Below are positions 1 through 5,273 of a stretch of DNA of 6,738 nucleotides, piece by piece (within the stretch, counting starts at the first letter, position 1; every line of letters starts with the position of its first letter). The position numbers were made by a program, and so were the translations under genes. A model generated the notes under the pieces. That model saw nothing but the letters and a program-made list of their open reading frames with translations, did not search any database and had not been told where the DNA came from. The stretch comes from JBDSGC01 sp046594105. GTDB taxonomy: Bacteria; Acidobacteriota; Thermoanaerobaculia; Gp7-AA8. The stretch covers positions 1 through 6,738 of the forward strand of contig JBKJQB010000169.1 of NCBI GenBank assembly GCA_046594105.1, read 5' to 3'.

Positions 1-9
1 GACGCCACG

Positions 10-27
10 GCCGGCAGGGATGCCGGC
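10..27. repeat. Hairpin repeat, GCCGGC class
   Basis: A perfect 7-bp stem (GCCGGCA/TGCCGGC) surrounds a GGGA loop. The same class with a related sequence (CGCGGGCA-GGA-TGCCCGCG) ends the window at 6720-6738, so both ends of the window lie in the same repeat family. Confidence 0.7.
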
Positions 28-152
28 GCTACGAAAGGCACCCATTTCCCCAGCGTCGGCACAGAGGTCCATTAGAAGCGGTGCCGCTGCGCGAGTCGCC
101 GCGATGGATGGTAGAAACGGGACTCGAAGCCGGACGGTATTCGAACTGTCGC

Positions 153-199
153 AGCCGCGGAGCGGCGGAATCTCCGTAGCCCAGCGCGTCAGCGCTGGG
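153..199. repeat. Composite palindromic repeat unit, copy 1
   Basis: A GCCGC-GGA-GCGGC hairpin is followed after 13 bases by an 8-bp stem hairpin CCCAGCGC-GTCA-GCGCTGGG. The first 14 bases recur exactly at 219-232, which marks a dispersed repeat unit and not chance pairing. Confidence 0.7.
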
Positions 200-217
200 T
201 TCACACGATGCGAAGGA

Positions 218-270
218 AGCCGCGGAGCGGCGACATCCCGCAGGGACACGCTCAATCATCCCTGCGGGAC
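218..270. repeat. Composite palindromic repeat unit, copy 2
   Basis: It starts with the same GCCGC-GGA-GCGGCG block as the unit at 153, then continues into two TCCC-n3-GGGA hairpins (236-246 and 259-269). Unlike copy 1, it has no CCCAGCGC hairpin directly after the first block; a related one, CCAGCAC-TGAA-GTGCTGG, follows at 296-313. Confidence 0.6.
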
Positions 271-295
271 TCGCTTGTTCTCGGTCACGATCAAA

Positions 296-339
296 CCAGC
301 ACTGAAGTGCTGGGCTAGCTTCAATCGTCCCTACGGGAC
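296..339. repeat. Hairpin pair at the 3' end of the membrane protein gene
   Basis: CCAGCAC-TGAA-GTGCTGG (296-313) is followed by GTCCC-TAC-GGGAC (327-339). The second palindrome contains the TAG stop (331-333, read on the minus strand) and the last two codons of the gene at 331-2433. The hairpins might also slow or end transcription from that gene, but no U-tract follows, so a classical terminator is not supported. Confidence 0.6.
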
Positions 340-2433
340 TGAGTGCAATCCAGGGCGATCGAGTGAACTCGACTGAGGCGAAAAATCGTGGCGGACGCTT
401 TGCGAACCAACGCCGCCGGCCGGCAACTGCACGATTGCGATTCCGTCGCGCTGGTACACCACGCGGCCGGGAGGAGTTCCGCGGACGGCGGCCGTCTTCT
501 CGCCGAAGTACACATGAGTCACACCCGCCGCGCGCGCCTCGGCCGCCAGCGCGGGCGTCACGTTCGGATACTGCTCTTTCCAATGGCCGAGCAGCTTGTG
601 GAGCGGTGCGGTGACCGCGGCGGGCTGGCTCCATCCATATAGAGAAGGTGGCGGGAGCGAGTAGCGGCCGGTCAGGACGGAAGACCAGTAGGCGCCGTCG
701 GTGCCGCTGAAGGTGCCGGCGTACCACGGCTGCACGCCGCCCAGGAGGACCGCGGTCGGGGGCAGCGATCCTGCGATCCAGTGCAGAGCCTGAAGATCGG
801 AAGCGCTGGCGATCACGGTGCCTGGATTCAACACGTCGCTGAGAGTGGCCAGCCCGAACGCGCCGGCGGCGACGATACAGACCGTCAGGGCCAGCCATCG
901 CAGCCGCGGTCGTAGGGCTGCGCGCAATGCCCACGCCGCGCAAGCGCCGGCGGCCAGCGAAAGCGGGATGAACGTCGTGATGATCGCTGCGTCATTGGTG
1001 GCCAATCGCATCCTCGGCAGGCCGATCACGGAGGCATTGAGAAGCATCGCAATCAATAGAGACCATCCGGCCACCATGCCGAGAAACAGCAGGAGGGAGC
1101 GCGTGCGGCTGCGGCGCCGCGAAGCAAGCCGGCTGGCCAGCAGAATGACGATGAGCCACCAGGCCACCGAGGCCACTCTCTCCGCTGTCGAGAGCGCGCC
1201 GAAATTTGCCAGACCGCTCATACCGGCCGTGGCGAAGGAGAGGATCAGGGCGTTGTGCGGCACCCAGAAAAGATCGCTGCGCGCTTCGTTGGGCGTGTCC
1301 CAGCTCGCGCCCGCAGTCGCCGAGGAGGTCGATCCTGACGAAGGCGACAACGCGGCGCCCATCACCCGTCCGCGATGCAATCGCAGCAGCCACGGAGAAA
1401 TTAGAAACAGAGCGATGGCCGCCGCGATCATCATCGGCAGCGCGCTGCGACGGAGGAAGACCCACGCGCTCTGATCATTCGCTCCTTGCTGCCCGCGGGG
1501 GCGAAGCGCAAGACTCCGCAACGCGCCAGCAGCGAGGATCACCACGGCGAAGACAGCGGCGAAGAAGGCCATTCGCACGTGGACCAGAGCCAACCCCGCG
1601 CTGATGATGGCCAGCAGAGCGGTCTGCCCGGCGGAAGGTTTCCGGATCGTCCGGAGACTCTGCGTCATCCAGCCCAGGAGGAGCAGCGCGCCGGCGAGAT
1701 GGGTGTACCGGCCCCACGACAGGTAGTAGGCCGGATAGTACGAAACCAGTCCGCAAACCGCCGCGGCGAGCAGTGCTGCCGGCCGGCTGCGACTCCACTC
1801 CCGGGCCGCTGCATAGACAAAGAGAGTGGCAGCCGCGTTCAACCATTGTCCGGACTGGAGGACGATCCGGGCGAGCTCAAAAGGATCACGACTGTGAAGC
1901 AAGCCCGCGATGGCAGCAACGACTGCGTGATAGCCCCAGTGGTAGAAGGCCGGCGCCCCGGCGATGAAGGGGTCGTAGCTCTCCGGCACTCGCCCCTGCT
2001 CCACCAGAAGACGTACGAGCATGGTGTGGTGGACCGAGTCGATCCAGGGAGGGAGTGCGGTCCAGCGAGCAGCACGCAGACGGGTCACGATGGTCGCGCC
2101 GAAGATGAGCGTCATCAGACCAAGAGTTTTCCATTCGGACGCAGCAGGAAGTCGGGGCGCTCGAACCACGCGAGGGAGCACGGCAACCATTGCGGCGAGC
2201 GCGACGATGACGGTGATGGCAGTGGAGTGGAGCGCCCAGGGAGTGCTGGAAACGAGAAGGAAAGCCAGTGGCCAGAACGCCAGACCGGCAGTGCAATCGA
2301 GAGCGATGGCCGATGGGAGATCGCTTCCGGAACGGGTGCGGGTGAGGGTCCGGATGGCAGCTCCCGGAGCCCATACGGCTGAGGCGACCGCAACCGGGAT
2401 TATGATATCGTGCAATCGCATTTCAGGCGGCAT
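331..2433 (-). CDS. Polytopic membrane protein, GT-C-like glycosyltransferase candidate
   Basis: A 700-residue integral membrane protein. Hydrophobic segments lie at about 8-25, 48-64, 71-88, 104-116, 166-179, 197-210, 217-238, 246-257, 271-303, 330-350, 422-434, 446-470, 483-508 and 512-532, followed by a soluble, probably extracytoplasmic domain (about 540-670). A conserved-looking first large loop (about 117-165) holds W-I-D-S-V-H-H with Asp132, then L-V-E-Q-G-R-V-P. An acidic residue in this loop is where GT-C enzymes bind the lipid-linked donor, and the overall plan resembles DUF6541-type proteins. The exact substrate cannot be told. The start is ATG 2433, with GGAAAG about nine bases upstream; Met5 (2421) is an alternative. 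The last 30 residues look like run-on sequence, and the stop codon lies inside a palindromic repeat. The gene is divergent from the PKD gene (66-bp gap) and is probably monocistronic in this view. Coding is well supported; function is inferred. Confidence 0.85.
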   Translation of the reverse strand: MPPEMRLHDIIIPVAVASAVWAPGAAIRTLTRTRSGSDLPSAIALDCTAGLAFWPLAFLLVSSTPWALHSTAITVIVALAAMVAVLPRVVRAPRLPAASEWKTLGLMTLIFGATIVTRLRAARWTALPPWIDSVHHTMLVRLLVEQGRVPESYDPFIAGAPAFYHWGYHAVVAAIAGLLHSRDPFELARIVLQSGQWLNAAATLFVYAAAREWSRSRPAALLAAAVCGLVSYYPAYYLSWGRYTHLAGALLLLGWMTQSLRTIRKPSAGQTALLAIISAGLALVHVRMAFFAAVFAVVILAAGALRSLALRPRGQQGANDQSAWVFLRRSALPMMIAAAIALFLISPWLLRLHRGRVMGAALSPSSGSTSSATAGASWDTPNEARSDLFWVPHNALILSFATAGMSGLANFGALSTAERVASVAWWLIVILLASRLASRRRSRTRSLLLFLGMVAGWSLLIAMLLNASVIGLPRMRLATNDAAIITTFIPLSLAAGACAAWALRAALRPRLRWLALTVCIVAAGAFGLATLSDVLNPGTVIASASDLQALHWIAGSLPPTAVLLGGVQPWYAGTFSGTDGAYWSSVLTGRYSLPPPSLYGWSQPAAVTAPLHKLLGHWKEQYPNVTPALAAEARAAGVTHVYFGEKTAAVRGTPPGRVVYQRDGIAIVQLPAGGVGSQSVRHDFSPQSSSLDRPGLHSVP

Positions 2434-2473
2434 AAGGCCGCACTTTCCGCAGTTATCCCTGTCGTCAGCAAAA

Positions 2474-2479
2474 TAGAAT
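2474..2479 (+). promoter_or_regulatory. Possible -10 box for the PKD-domain gene
   Basis: TAGAAT matches the TATAAT consensus at five of six positions and lies 20 bases before the ATG at 2500 in the divergent 66-bp gap. No good -35 is seen at 16-18 bp upstream, and the resulting leader would be only about 14 nt with the ribosome binding site inside it. It is a weak call. Confidence 0.25.
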
Positions 2480-2487
2480 TCAACCTC

Positions 2488-2492
2488 GGAGG
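2488..2492 (+). promoter_or_regulatory. Ribosome binding site deciding the start at 2500
   Basis: GGAGG with seven bases to the ATG at 2500. The frame stays open upstream to an ATG at 2410, but that one lacks a comparable site and would put 30 non-signal-like residues before the hydrophobic export segment. The site therefore fixes the start. Confidence 0.8.
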
Positions 2493-2499
2493 TTCCTCA

Positions 2500-3729
2500 A
2501 TGCAGGATCGCAGATGGTGGGCGCAATTTCCCAAGTTGCTCGTGGTCGTAGGACTCATCGCCGCCGCATATTCTATGTATGCCGGTGACGCGCGCCGAGC
2601 TTCTTTAGGGATCGCCGCCCTGGAAACTCCTTTCTACCCCGGGCCCTGCTCGACCGCACCGAAGAACGTGGTCGTCACGTTCCGCGGGCCGCTGTCCGGA
2701 TGCAGCAGCCTGAACAACTCGAAGGCCTGCTCGTCCCAGGAAGCCATCGAGTTCAACGCCACGTCGTCCACCTACGCCTTTGCCAGCTGCGACAAGTTCA
2801 CTTGGACCTTCGGCGACGGGCAGAGCGTGACCACCATGTGGCCCTCGATCTCGCACCAGTTTGCCGCCGGAACACCTCGCACTGCGGTCCTCACGGTGAC
2901 CAACGATTTCGGCACCACTGTGGCGAGCGCCGCGGACGTCGCGCCGGCCACGCCGACCGGTGCCTGTGTGCCGTCGTCCACGCAGGCCTGCCTCAACGGC
3001 GGTCGTTATGCGGTCAGCCTCGACGCCATCACCCGCGATCAGAAGAAGTTCGCCACCGGTCAGGTCACCCGACAGACCGACCTGTTCGGATACTTCTCGC
3101 TGCCGGTCTTCACCAGTGACGCAACGAATCCTGAAGTCTTCGTCAAGGTGGTCGGCCCGATCAACGGCTCCCCATTGGTCTTCTACTCAGGCCTGACCGA
3201 CGTCGAATACTTCGTCAACGTCTTCGACACGCAGACCCAGAAACTTCGCCAGTACCACGTCGATCCCGCCTCCAACCCCACGCAGTCGAAGGGCGACTTC
3301 GATCTCGACGGAGCGCGCTCCTCGTCCTGCCTCGGGGTCAACCGGACCACCTCGACGGTCGCCGTCGGAACCTGCACTCCCGACGCGAATACCCTCTGCC
3401 TGTTCAACCGCTTCAAGCTCACTGTGGTGGGCAAGGATGACCCCGCTCGCACTGGCAAGACGGCGACCGGTGTGGCCACGCCCATCAGCGGCAAGCAGTT
3501 CGGCTTCTTCAGCTTCCCGGCGCTGACTAACGATCCCACCAACCTGGAAGTCTTCGTCAAGATGATCGACGCGCGCTCCTTCGACGGCCACTTCTGGGTG
3601 TTCTTCGGCGGGCTGACCGACTTCGAATTCACGCTCACCGTCACCGACACAACCACCGGAAAGACGCAGACGTACCTGAAGCCTCTGAAGAGCCTCTGCG
3701 GCTTCAACGACACCACCGGTTTCCCCTGA
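2500..3729 (+). CDS. Secreted PKD-domain protein with two Cys-type repeat domains
   Basis: A 409-residue exported protein. Residues 1-11 are basic, and 12-28 are hydrophobic (K-L-L-V-V-V-G-L-I-A-A-A), giving a signal peptide or membrane anchor. A PKD-like beta-sandwich occupies about 57-147, with the motif W-T-F-G-D-G-Q-S at 102-109 and a closing V-L-T-V-T-N strand. Two copies of one domain follow at about 156-256 and 292-396. Each opens with C-x-P/C-x-x-D and a C-L-x-N/F-x-R core. Both contain G-Y/F-F-S-L/F-P, N-x-E-V-F-V-K, F-Y/F-x-G-L-T-D-x-E and a final D-T-x-T strand. Similar domains are common in extracellular proteins of Acidobacteriota, where their function is unknown; binding or adhesion at the cell surface is a guess. 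No catalytic residues are recognised. Four Cys in the N-terminal part (50, 68, 77, 97) and pairs in the repeats suggest disulfides outside the cytoplasm. The gene ends with TGA 22 bases before a strong terminator and appears monocistronic. Confidence 0.9.
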   Translation: MQDRRWWAQFPKLLVVVGLIAAAYSMYAGDARRASLGIAALETPFYPGPCSTAPKNVVVTFRGPLSGCSSLNNSKACSSQEAIEFNATSSTYAFASCDKFTWTFGDGQSVTTMWPSISHQFAAGTPRTAVLTVTNDFGTTVASAADVAPATPTGACVPSSTQACLNGGRYAVSLDAITRDQKKFATGQVTRQTDLFGYFSLPVFTSDATNPEVFVKVVGPINGSPLVFYSGLTDVEYFVNVFDTQTQKLRQYHVDPASNPTQSKGDFDLDGARSSSCLGVNRTTSTVAVGTCTPDANTLCLFNRFKLTVVGKDDPARTGKTATGVATPISGKQFGFFSFPALTNDPTNLEVFVKMIDARSFDGHFWVFFGGLTDFEFTLTVTDTTTGKTQTYLKPLKSLCGFNDTTGFP

Positions 3730-3751
3730 TCCAATCGCTCTGATCGAATCC

Positions 3752-3785
3752 AAAGGCCGGTCTTCGGACCGGCCTTTTTGTTTTT
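3752..3785 (+). terminator. Intrinsic terminator of the PKD-domain gene
   Basis: An 11-bp perfect stem AAAGGCCGGTC/GACCGGCCTTT surrounds a TTCG tetraloop (3763-3766) and runs into a T-rich tract to 3785 interrupted by one G. It lies 22 bases after the TGA at 3729. This is the clearest regulatory signal in the window. Confidence 0.93.
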
Positions 3786-3995
3786 GTACGGCCTCCAGGC
3801 GACCTGGATCCAAGGCGGCCTCTTACGATCGATTCGAAGGCGGATGATGGGCGTTCTGTAACTCGAAGGTAAACCCCTCACCCCCGCTTCGCGGACCCTC
3901 TCCCCGCTGCGGCAGGGAGAGGGGGCACACACTGGGAGTCACCTCAAGGTCTCAACGACGCGCCGCGCCGTCTTCGCGGTTCAGCTGCCGGTCCC
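3786..3995. other. Gene-free spacer between converging genes
   Basis: This stretch separates the 3' ends of the PKD gene (+) and the glycosyltransferase gene (-). It holds a small TCCAGG-CGA-CCTGGA hairpin (3794-3808) and the 51-bp repeat at 3873-3923. No coding signal and no terminator for the minus-strand gene were found in it. Confidence 0.6.
3873..3923 (-). repeat. 51-bp dispersed repeat, inverted copy of 6424-6474
   Basis: On the minus strand it matches 6424-6474 at 50 of 51 positions. It folds as a hairpin of 12 pairs with one A-C mismatch (CCCTCTCCCCGC/GCAGGGAGAGGG, loop TGCG) next to a small CCGC-GAA-GCGG hairpin. The match ends abruptly at both sides, which indicates a dispersed element and not a long duplication. 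Confidence 0.85.
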
Positions 3996-4715
3996 CTACT
4001 TCCGTCGCGCGTACTTGAAGATTGTGTAGAGGATCCAGAACCCCGCTTTGGCAACCCCGGTCACGGTGCCGCTGATCTTCGAATGGCCGACACGCTTGCG
4101 ATAGCGCACCGGCACCTCCATCACCCGGGCGCCCAGCTGCAGGGCGCGGATTTGCATCTCCACGGTCCAGCCGAAGCGGCGGTCCTGCATGGCGATGCGG
4201 TCGAGCAGCGAGCGGCGAATGGCCCGGAACGGACCGAGGTCGGTGTAGGTGTGGTGATAGATGAGGCGGATCAGGCGGATGGCCAGCCAGTTGCCGGCGC
4301 GCTGCTGGGGCGTGAGCGCGCCGCGTTCGGAGACGCCGAGGGCGCGGGAGCCGATCACCAGATCGGCTTCCCCTTTCACGATGGGGGCGAGCAGAGCGGC
4401 GATCTCCGAGGGATCGTCCGAGCCATCGGCGTCAATGAAGTGGACGATGGTGACGTCGTCGCGAAGGCCGGTCAGGGCGCCCTGGCAGGCGGCGCCGTAG
4501 CCGCGCTCCTCCACCCGCACCACTTCCGCTCCGGCGCGAAGAGCGATCTCCGCGGTGCCATCCCGGCTGCCGTTGTCGCCCACCAGCACATCGCGAACGA
4601 CGGAGCGATCGATGGCGGCGAGCAGTGCACCGATGGCGTCCTCTTCATCCAGAGCGGGAATCACAGCAGCGACGACTTCGTGGGGCACCGGGCAATTATG
4701 ACCGGGGCATTTCAT
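3996..4715 (-). CDS. Family 2 glycosyltransferase, polyprenyl-phosphate sugar synthase-like
   Basis: A 239-residue GT-A fold enzyme. It opens with V-V-A-A-V-I-P-A-L-D-E-E (14-25), the usual N-terminal strand and donor-binding region, followed by D-N-G-S-R-D-G-T (47-54). The metal/nucleotide motif is I-D-A-D-G-S-D-D-P (94-102), with D95 and D97 as the DxD pair. Further marks are V-I-G-S-R (120-124), the acceptor-side D-L-G-P-F-R-A-I (159-166), W-T-V-E-M-Q (183-188) and H-S-K-I-S-G-T (211-217). This pattern fits the dolichyl-phosphate mannose/glucose synthase-like branch, which moves a sugar from a nucleotide donor to a lipid phosphate at the inner membrane face. There are no C-terminal membrane spans, only a short hydrophobic end (F-W-I-L-Y-T-I-F). 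The sugar is unknown. The ATG at 4715 has no clear ribosome binding site; a GTG at 4688 is an alternative. It is divergent from the Rrf2 gene and may share its control region. Confidence 0.88.
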   Translation of the reverse strand: MKCPGHNCPVPHEVVAAVIPALDEEDAIGALLAAIDRSVVRDVLVGDNGSRDGTAEIALRAGAEVVRVEERGYGAACQGALTGLRDDVTIVHFIDADGSDDPSEIAALLAPIVKGEADLVIGSRALGVSERGALTPQQRAGNWLAIRLIRLIYHHTYTDLGPFRAIRRSLLDRIAMQDRRFGWTVEMQIRALQLGARVMEVPVRYRKRVGHSKISGTVTGVAKAGFWILYTIFKYARRK

Positions 4716-4745
4716 GAATGTTCAACCATGGCCACCGCCGCGCCA

Positions 4746-4768
4746 TTGTTGACGAACATGGTCAACAA
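4746..4768. promoter_or_regulatory. Perfect inverted repeat, likely Rrf2 operator
   Basis: TTGTTGAC, seven bases, GTCAACAA: both 8-base arms match perfectly. It sits in the 72-bp gap between the divergent glycosyltransferase and Rrf2 genes and overlaps the predicted -35 box of the regulator. Dimeric winged-helix proteins such as Rrf2 members bind sites of this size, and autoregulation is common in the family. Binding here is inferred from position and symmetry only. Confidence 0.65.
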
Positions 4769-4778
4769 CCGTCACAAT
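4750..4778 (+). promoter_or_regulatory. Predicted sigma-70-type promoter of the Rrf2 and flavoprotein genes
   Basis: TTGACG (4750-4755, five of six to consensus) and CACAAT (4773-4778, four of six) are separated by exactly 17 bases. Transcription would start near 4785, about three bases before the ATG at 4788, so the message would be leaderless or nearly so. No Shine-Dalgarno sequence precedes that ATG, which agrees. The -35 box overlaps the left arm of the palindrome at 4746-4768. Confidence 0.5.
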
Positions 4779-4787
4779 CCGCCTGCG

Positions 4788-5273
4788 ATGCGACTGACCT
4801 TCGCCACCGAATACGGATGCCTGGCCCTGCTGGCCATCGGCGCCGCCCAGCCGGAGTACTGCCGGCGACAGGACATCGTGGAGCGCTATCGCATCCCGGT
4901 CGACTTCCTGGAACAGGTGCTGCGAAAACTGGCGGCGGCCGGAATCGTCATGGCCCGCCGTGGCACGGGCGGTGGTTTCCGGCTGGCCCGGCCGGCGTCC
5001 GAGATCGCCATCGCCGACATCGCCCGCGCCATCGACGGACCGCTGGCCCCCACCCGCAGCGTCAGCAAGAACTTTTACTTCCCCACGCCGGTGGAGGAAT
5101 CGAAAGCGTTCCACCGGCTCTTCCGCGACGTGCGCGATGCCATCGCCAACATTCTCGAATCCACCACTTTGGAGGACATGCTTGAAGAAGAACGAATCCT
5201 CGCTGGAGCCCGCCGTCGCACGGCGCGGCGCGGCCATCGCAGCGGAGCTGGCGCCGCAACTCGCCGCGGCTGA
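4788..5273 (+). CDS. Rrf2-family transcriptional regulator without Fe-S cysteines
   Basis: A 161-residue winged-helix regulator. It opens M-R-L-T-F-A-T-E-Y-G, the usual start of the family. Recognition-helix and wing sequences follow: D-I-V-E-R-Y-R-I-P-V-D-F-L-E-Q-V-L-R-K-L (29-48), then A-G-I-V-M-A-R-R-G-T-G-G-G-F-R-L-A-R-P (51-69). I-A-D-I-A-R-A-I-D-G (76-84) follows, then a dimerisation helix to about 135. The only cysteines are C11 and C25; the loop at about 86-105, where IscR and NsrR carry their three cluster-binding Cys, has none. It is therefore unlikely to bind a cluster in the standard way and may sense a small molecule, as CymR does through a partner. In-frame ATGs at 4728 and 4758 are less likely: the palindrome would then be coding. 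The Arg-rich last 25 residues overlap the next gene and look like run-on. It probably controls itself and the downstream flavoprotein gene. Confidence 0.88.
   Translation: MRLTFATEYGCLALLAIGAAQPEYCRRQDIVERYRIPVDFLEQVLRKLAAAGIVMARRGTGGGFRLARPASEIAIADIARAIDGPLAPTRSVSKNFYFPTPVEESKAFHRLFRDVRDAIANILESTTLEDMLEEERILAGARRRTARRGHRSGAGAATRRG
5171..5184 (+). promoter_or_regulatory. Ribosome binding site and TTG start of the flavoprotein gene
   Basis: GGAGG (5171-5175) lies six bases before TTG 5182-5184. The ATG at 5178 is in the regulator's frame, and no ATG or GTG occurs in the flavoprotein frame near the expected N-terminus. The site lies inside the regulator gene, so translation of the two is probably coupled. 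Confidence 0.75.

Larger units (their letters stand above)
1..330. repeat. Intergenic region packed with short palindromic repeats
   Basis: No believable gene is seen here; open frames crossing it are run-ons or antisense to the membrane protein gene. It contains at least seven short hairpins: GCCGGCA-GGGA-TGCCGGC (10-27), GCCGC-GGA-GCGGC (154-166), CCCAGCGC-GTCA-GCGCTGGG (180-199), a second GCCGC-GGA-GCGGC (219-231), TCCC-GCA-GGGA (236-246), TCCC-TGC-GGGA (259-269), CCAGCAC-TGAA-GTGCTGG (296-313) and GTCCC-TAC-GGGAC (327-339, reaching into the neighbouring gene). The spacing is irregular, so it is not a CRISPR array. It resembles the REP-like intergenic repeats common in Acidobacteriota, Planctomycetota and Verrucomicrobiota; that comparison is from memory. 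The stretch 31-150 shows nothing I can name. Confidence 0.75.

Noticed and set aside
1..340. Repeated palindromes resembling a CRISPR array
   Set aside because: Repeats are of different types, short and irregularly spaced, and no direct repeat of 24-37 bases with regular spacers is present.
29..943. Long minus-strand frame of 304 residues
   Set aside because: It overlaps the membrane protein gene in another frame, is extremely Arg-rich and has no recognisable domain; it is a high-GC shadow.
818..1474. Plus-strand frame of 218 residues antisense to the membrane protein
   Set aside because: Composition is Arg/Ala-rich without domain features, and the opposite strand carries a clear multi-span membrane protein.
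1486..2382. Plus-strand frame of 298 residues antisense to the membrane protein
   Set aside because: Low-complexity Gly/Glu/Arg composition is typical of antisense frames in GC-rich genes; no ribosome binding site.
2410..2499. Earlier ATG for the PKD-domain protein
   Set aside because: It would overlap the divergent gene's start and place 30 extra residues before the signal segment; the ATG at 2500 has GGAGG at ideal spacing.
3183..3932. Minus-strand frame of 249 residues antisense to the PKD gene
   Set aside because: It starts in the 51-bp repeat, crosses the terminator and lacks domain signals; the plus strand is clearly coding.
4083..4787. Upstream extension of the Rrf2 reading frame
   Set aside because: It is antisense to the glycosyltransferase gene. 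The family's normal N-terminus begins at the ATG at 4788.
4960..5181. Upstream ATG extension of the flavoprotein frame
   Set aside because: The 74 extra residues are Pro/Arg/Ser-rich shadow of the Rrf2 gene, and the TTG at 5182 has a strong ribosome binding site and the right protein length.
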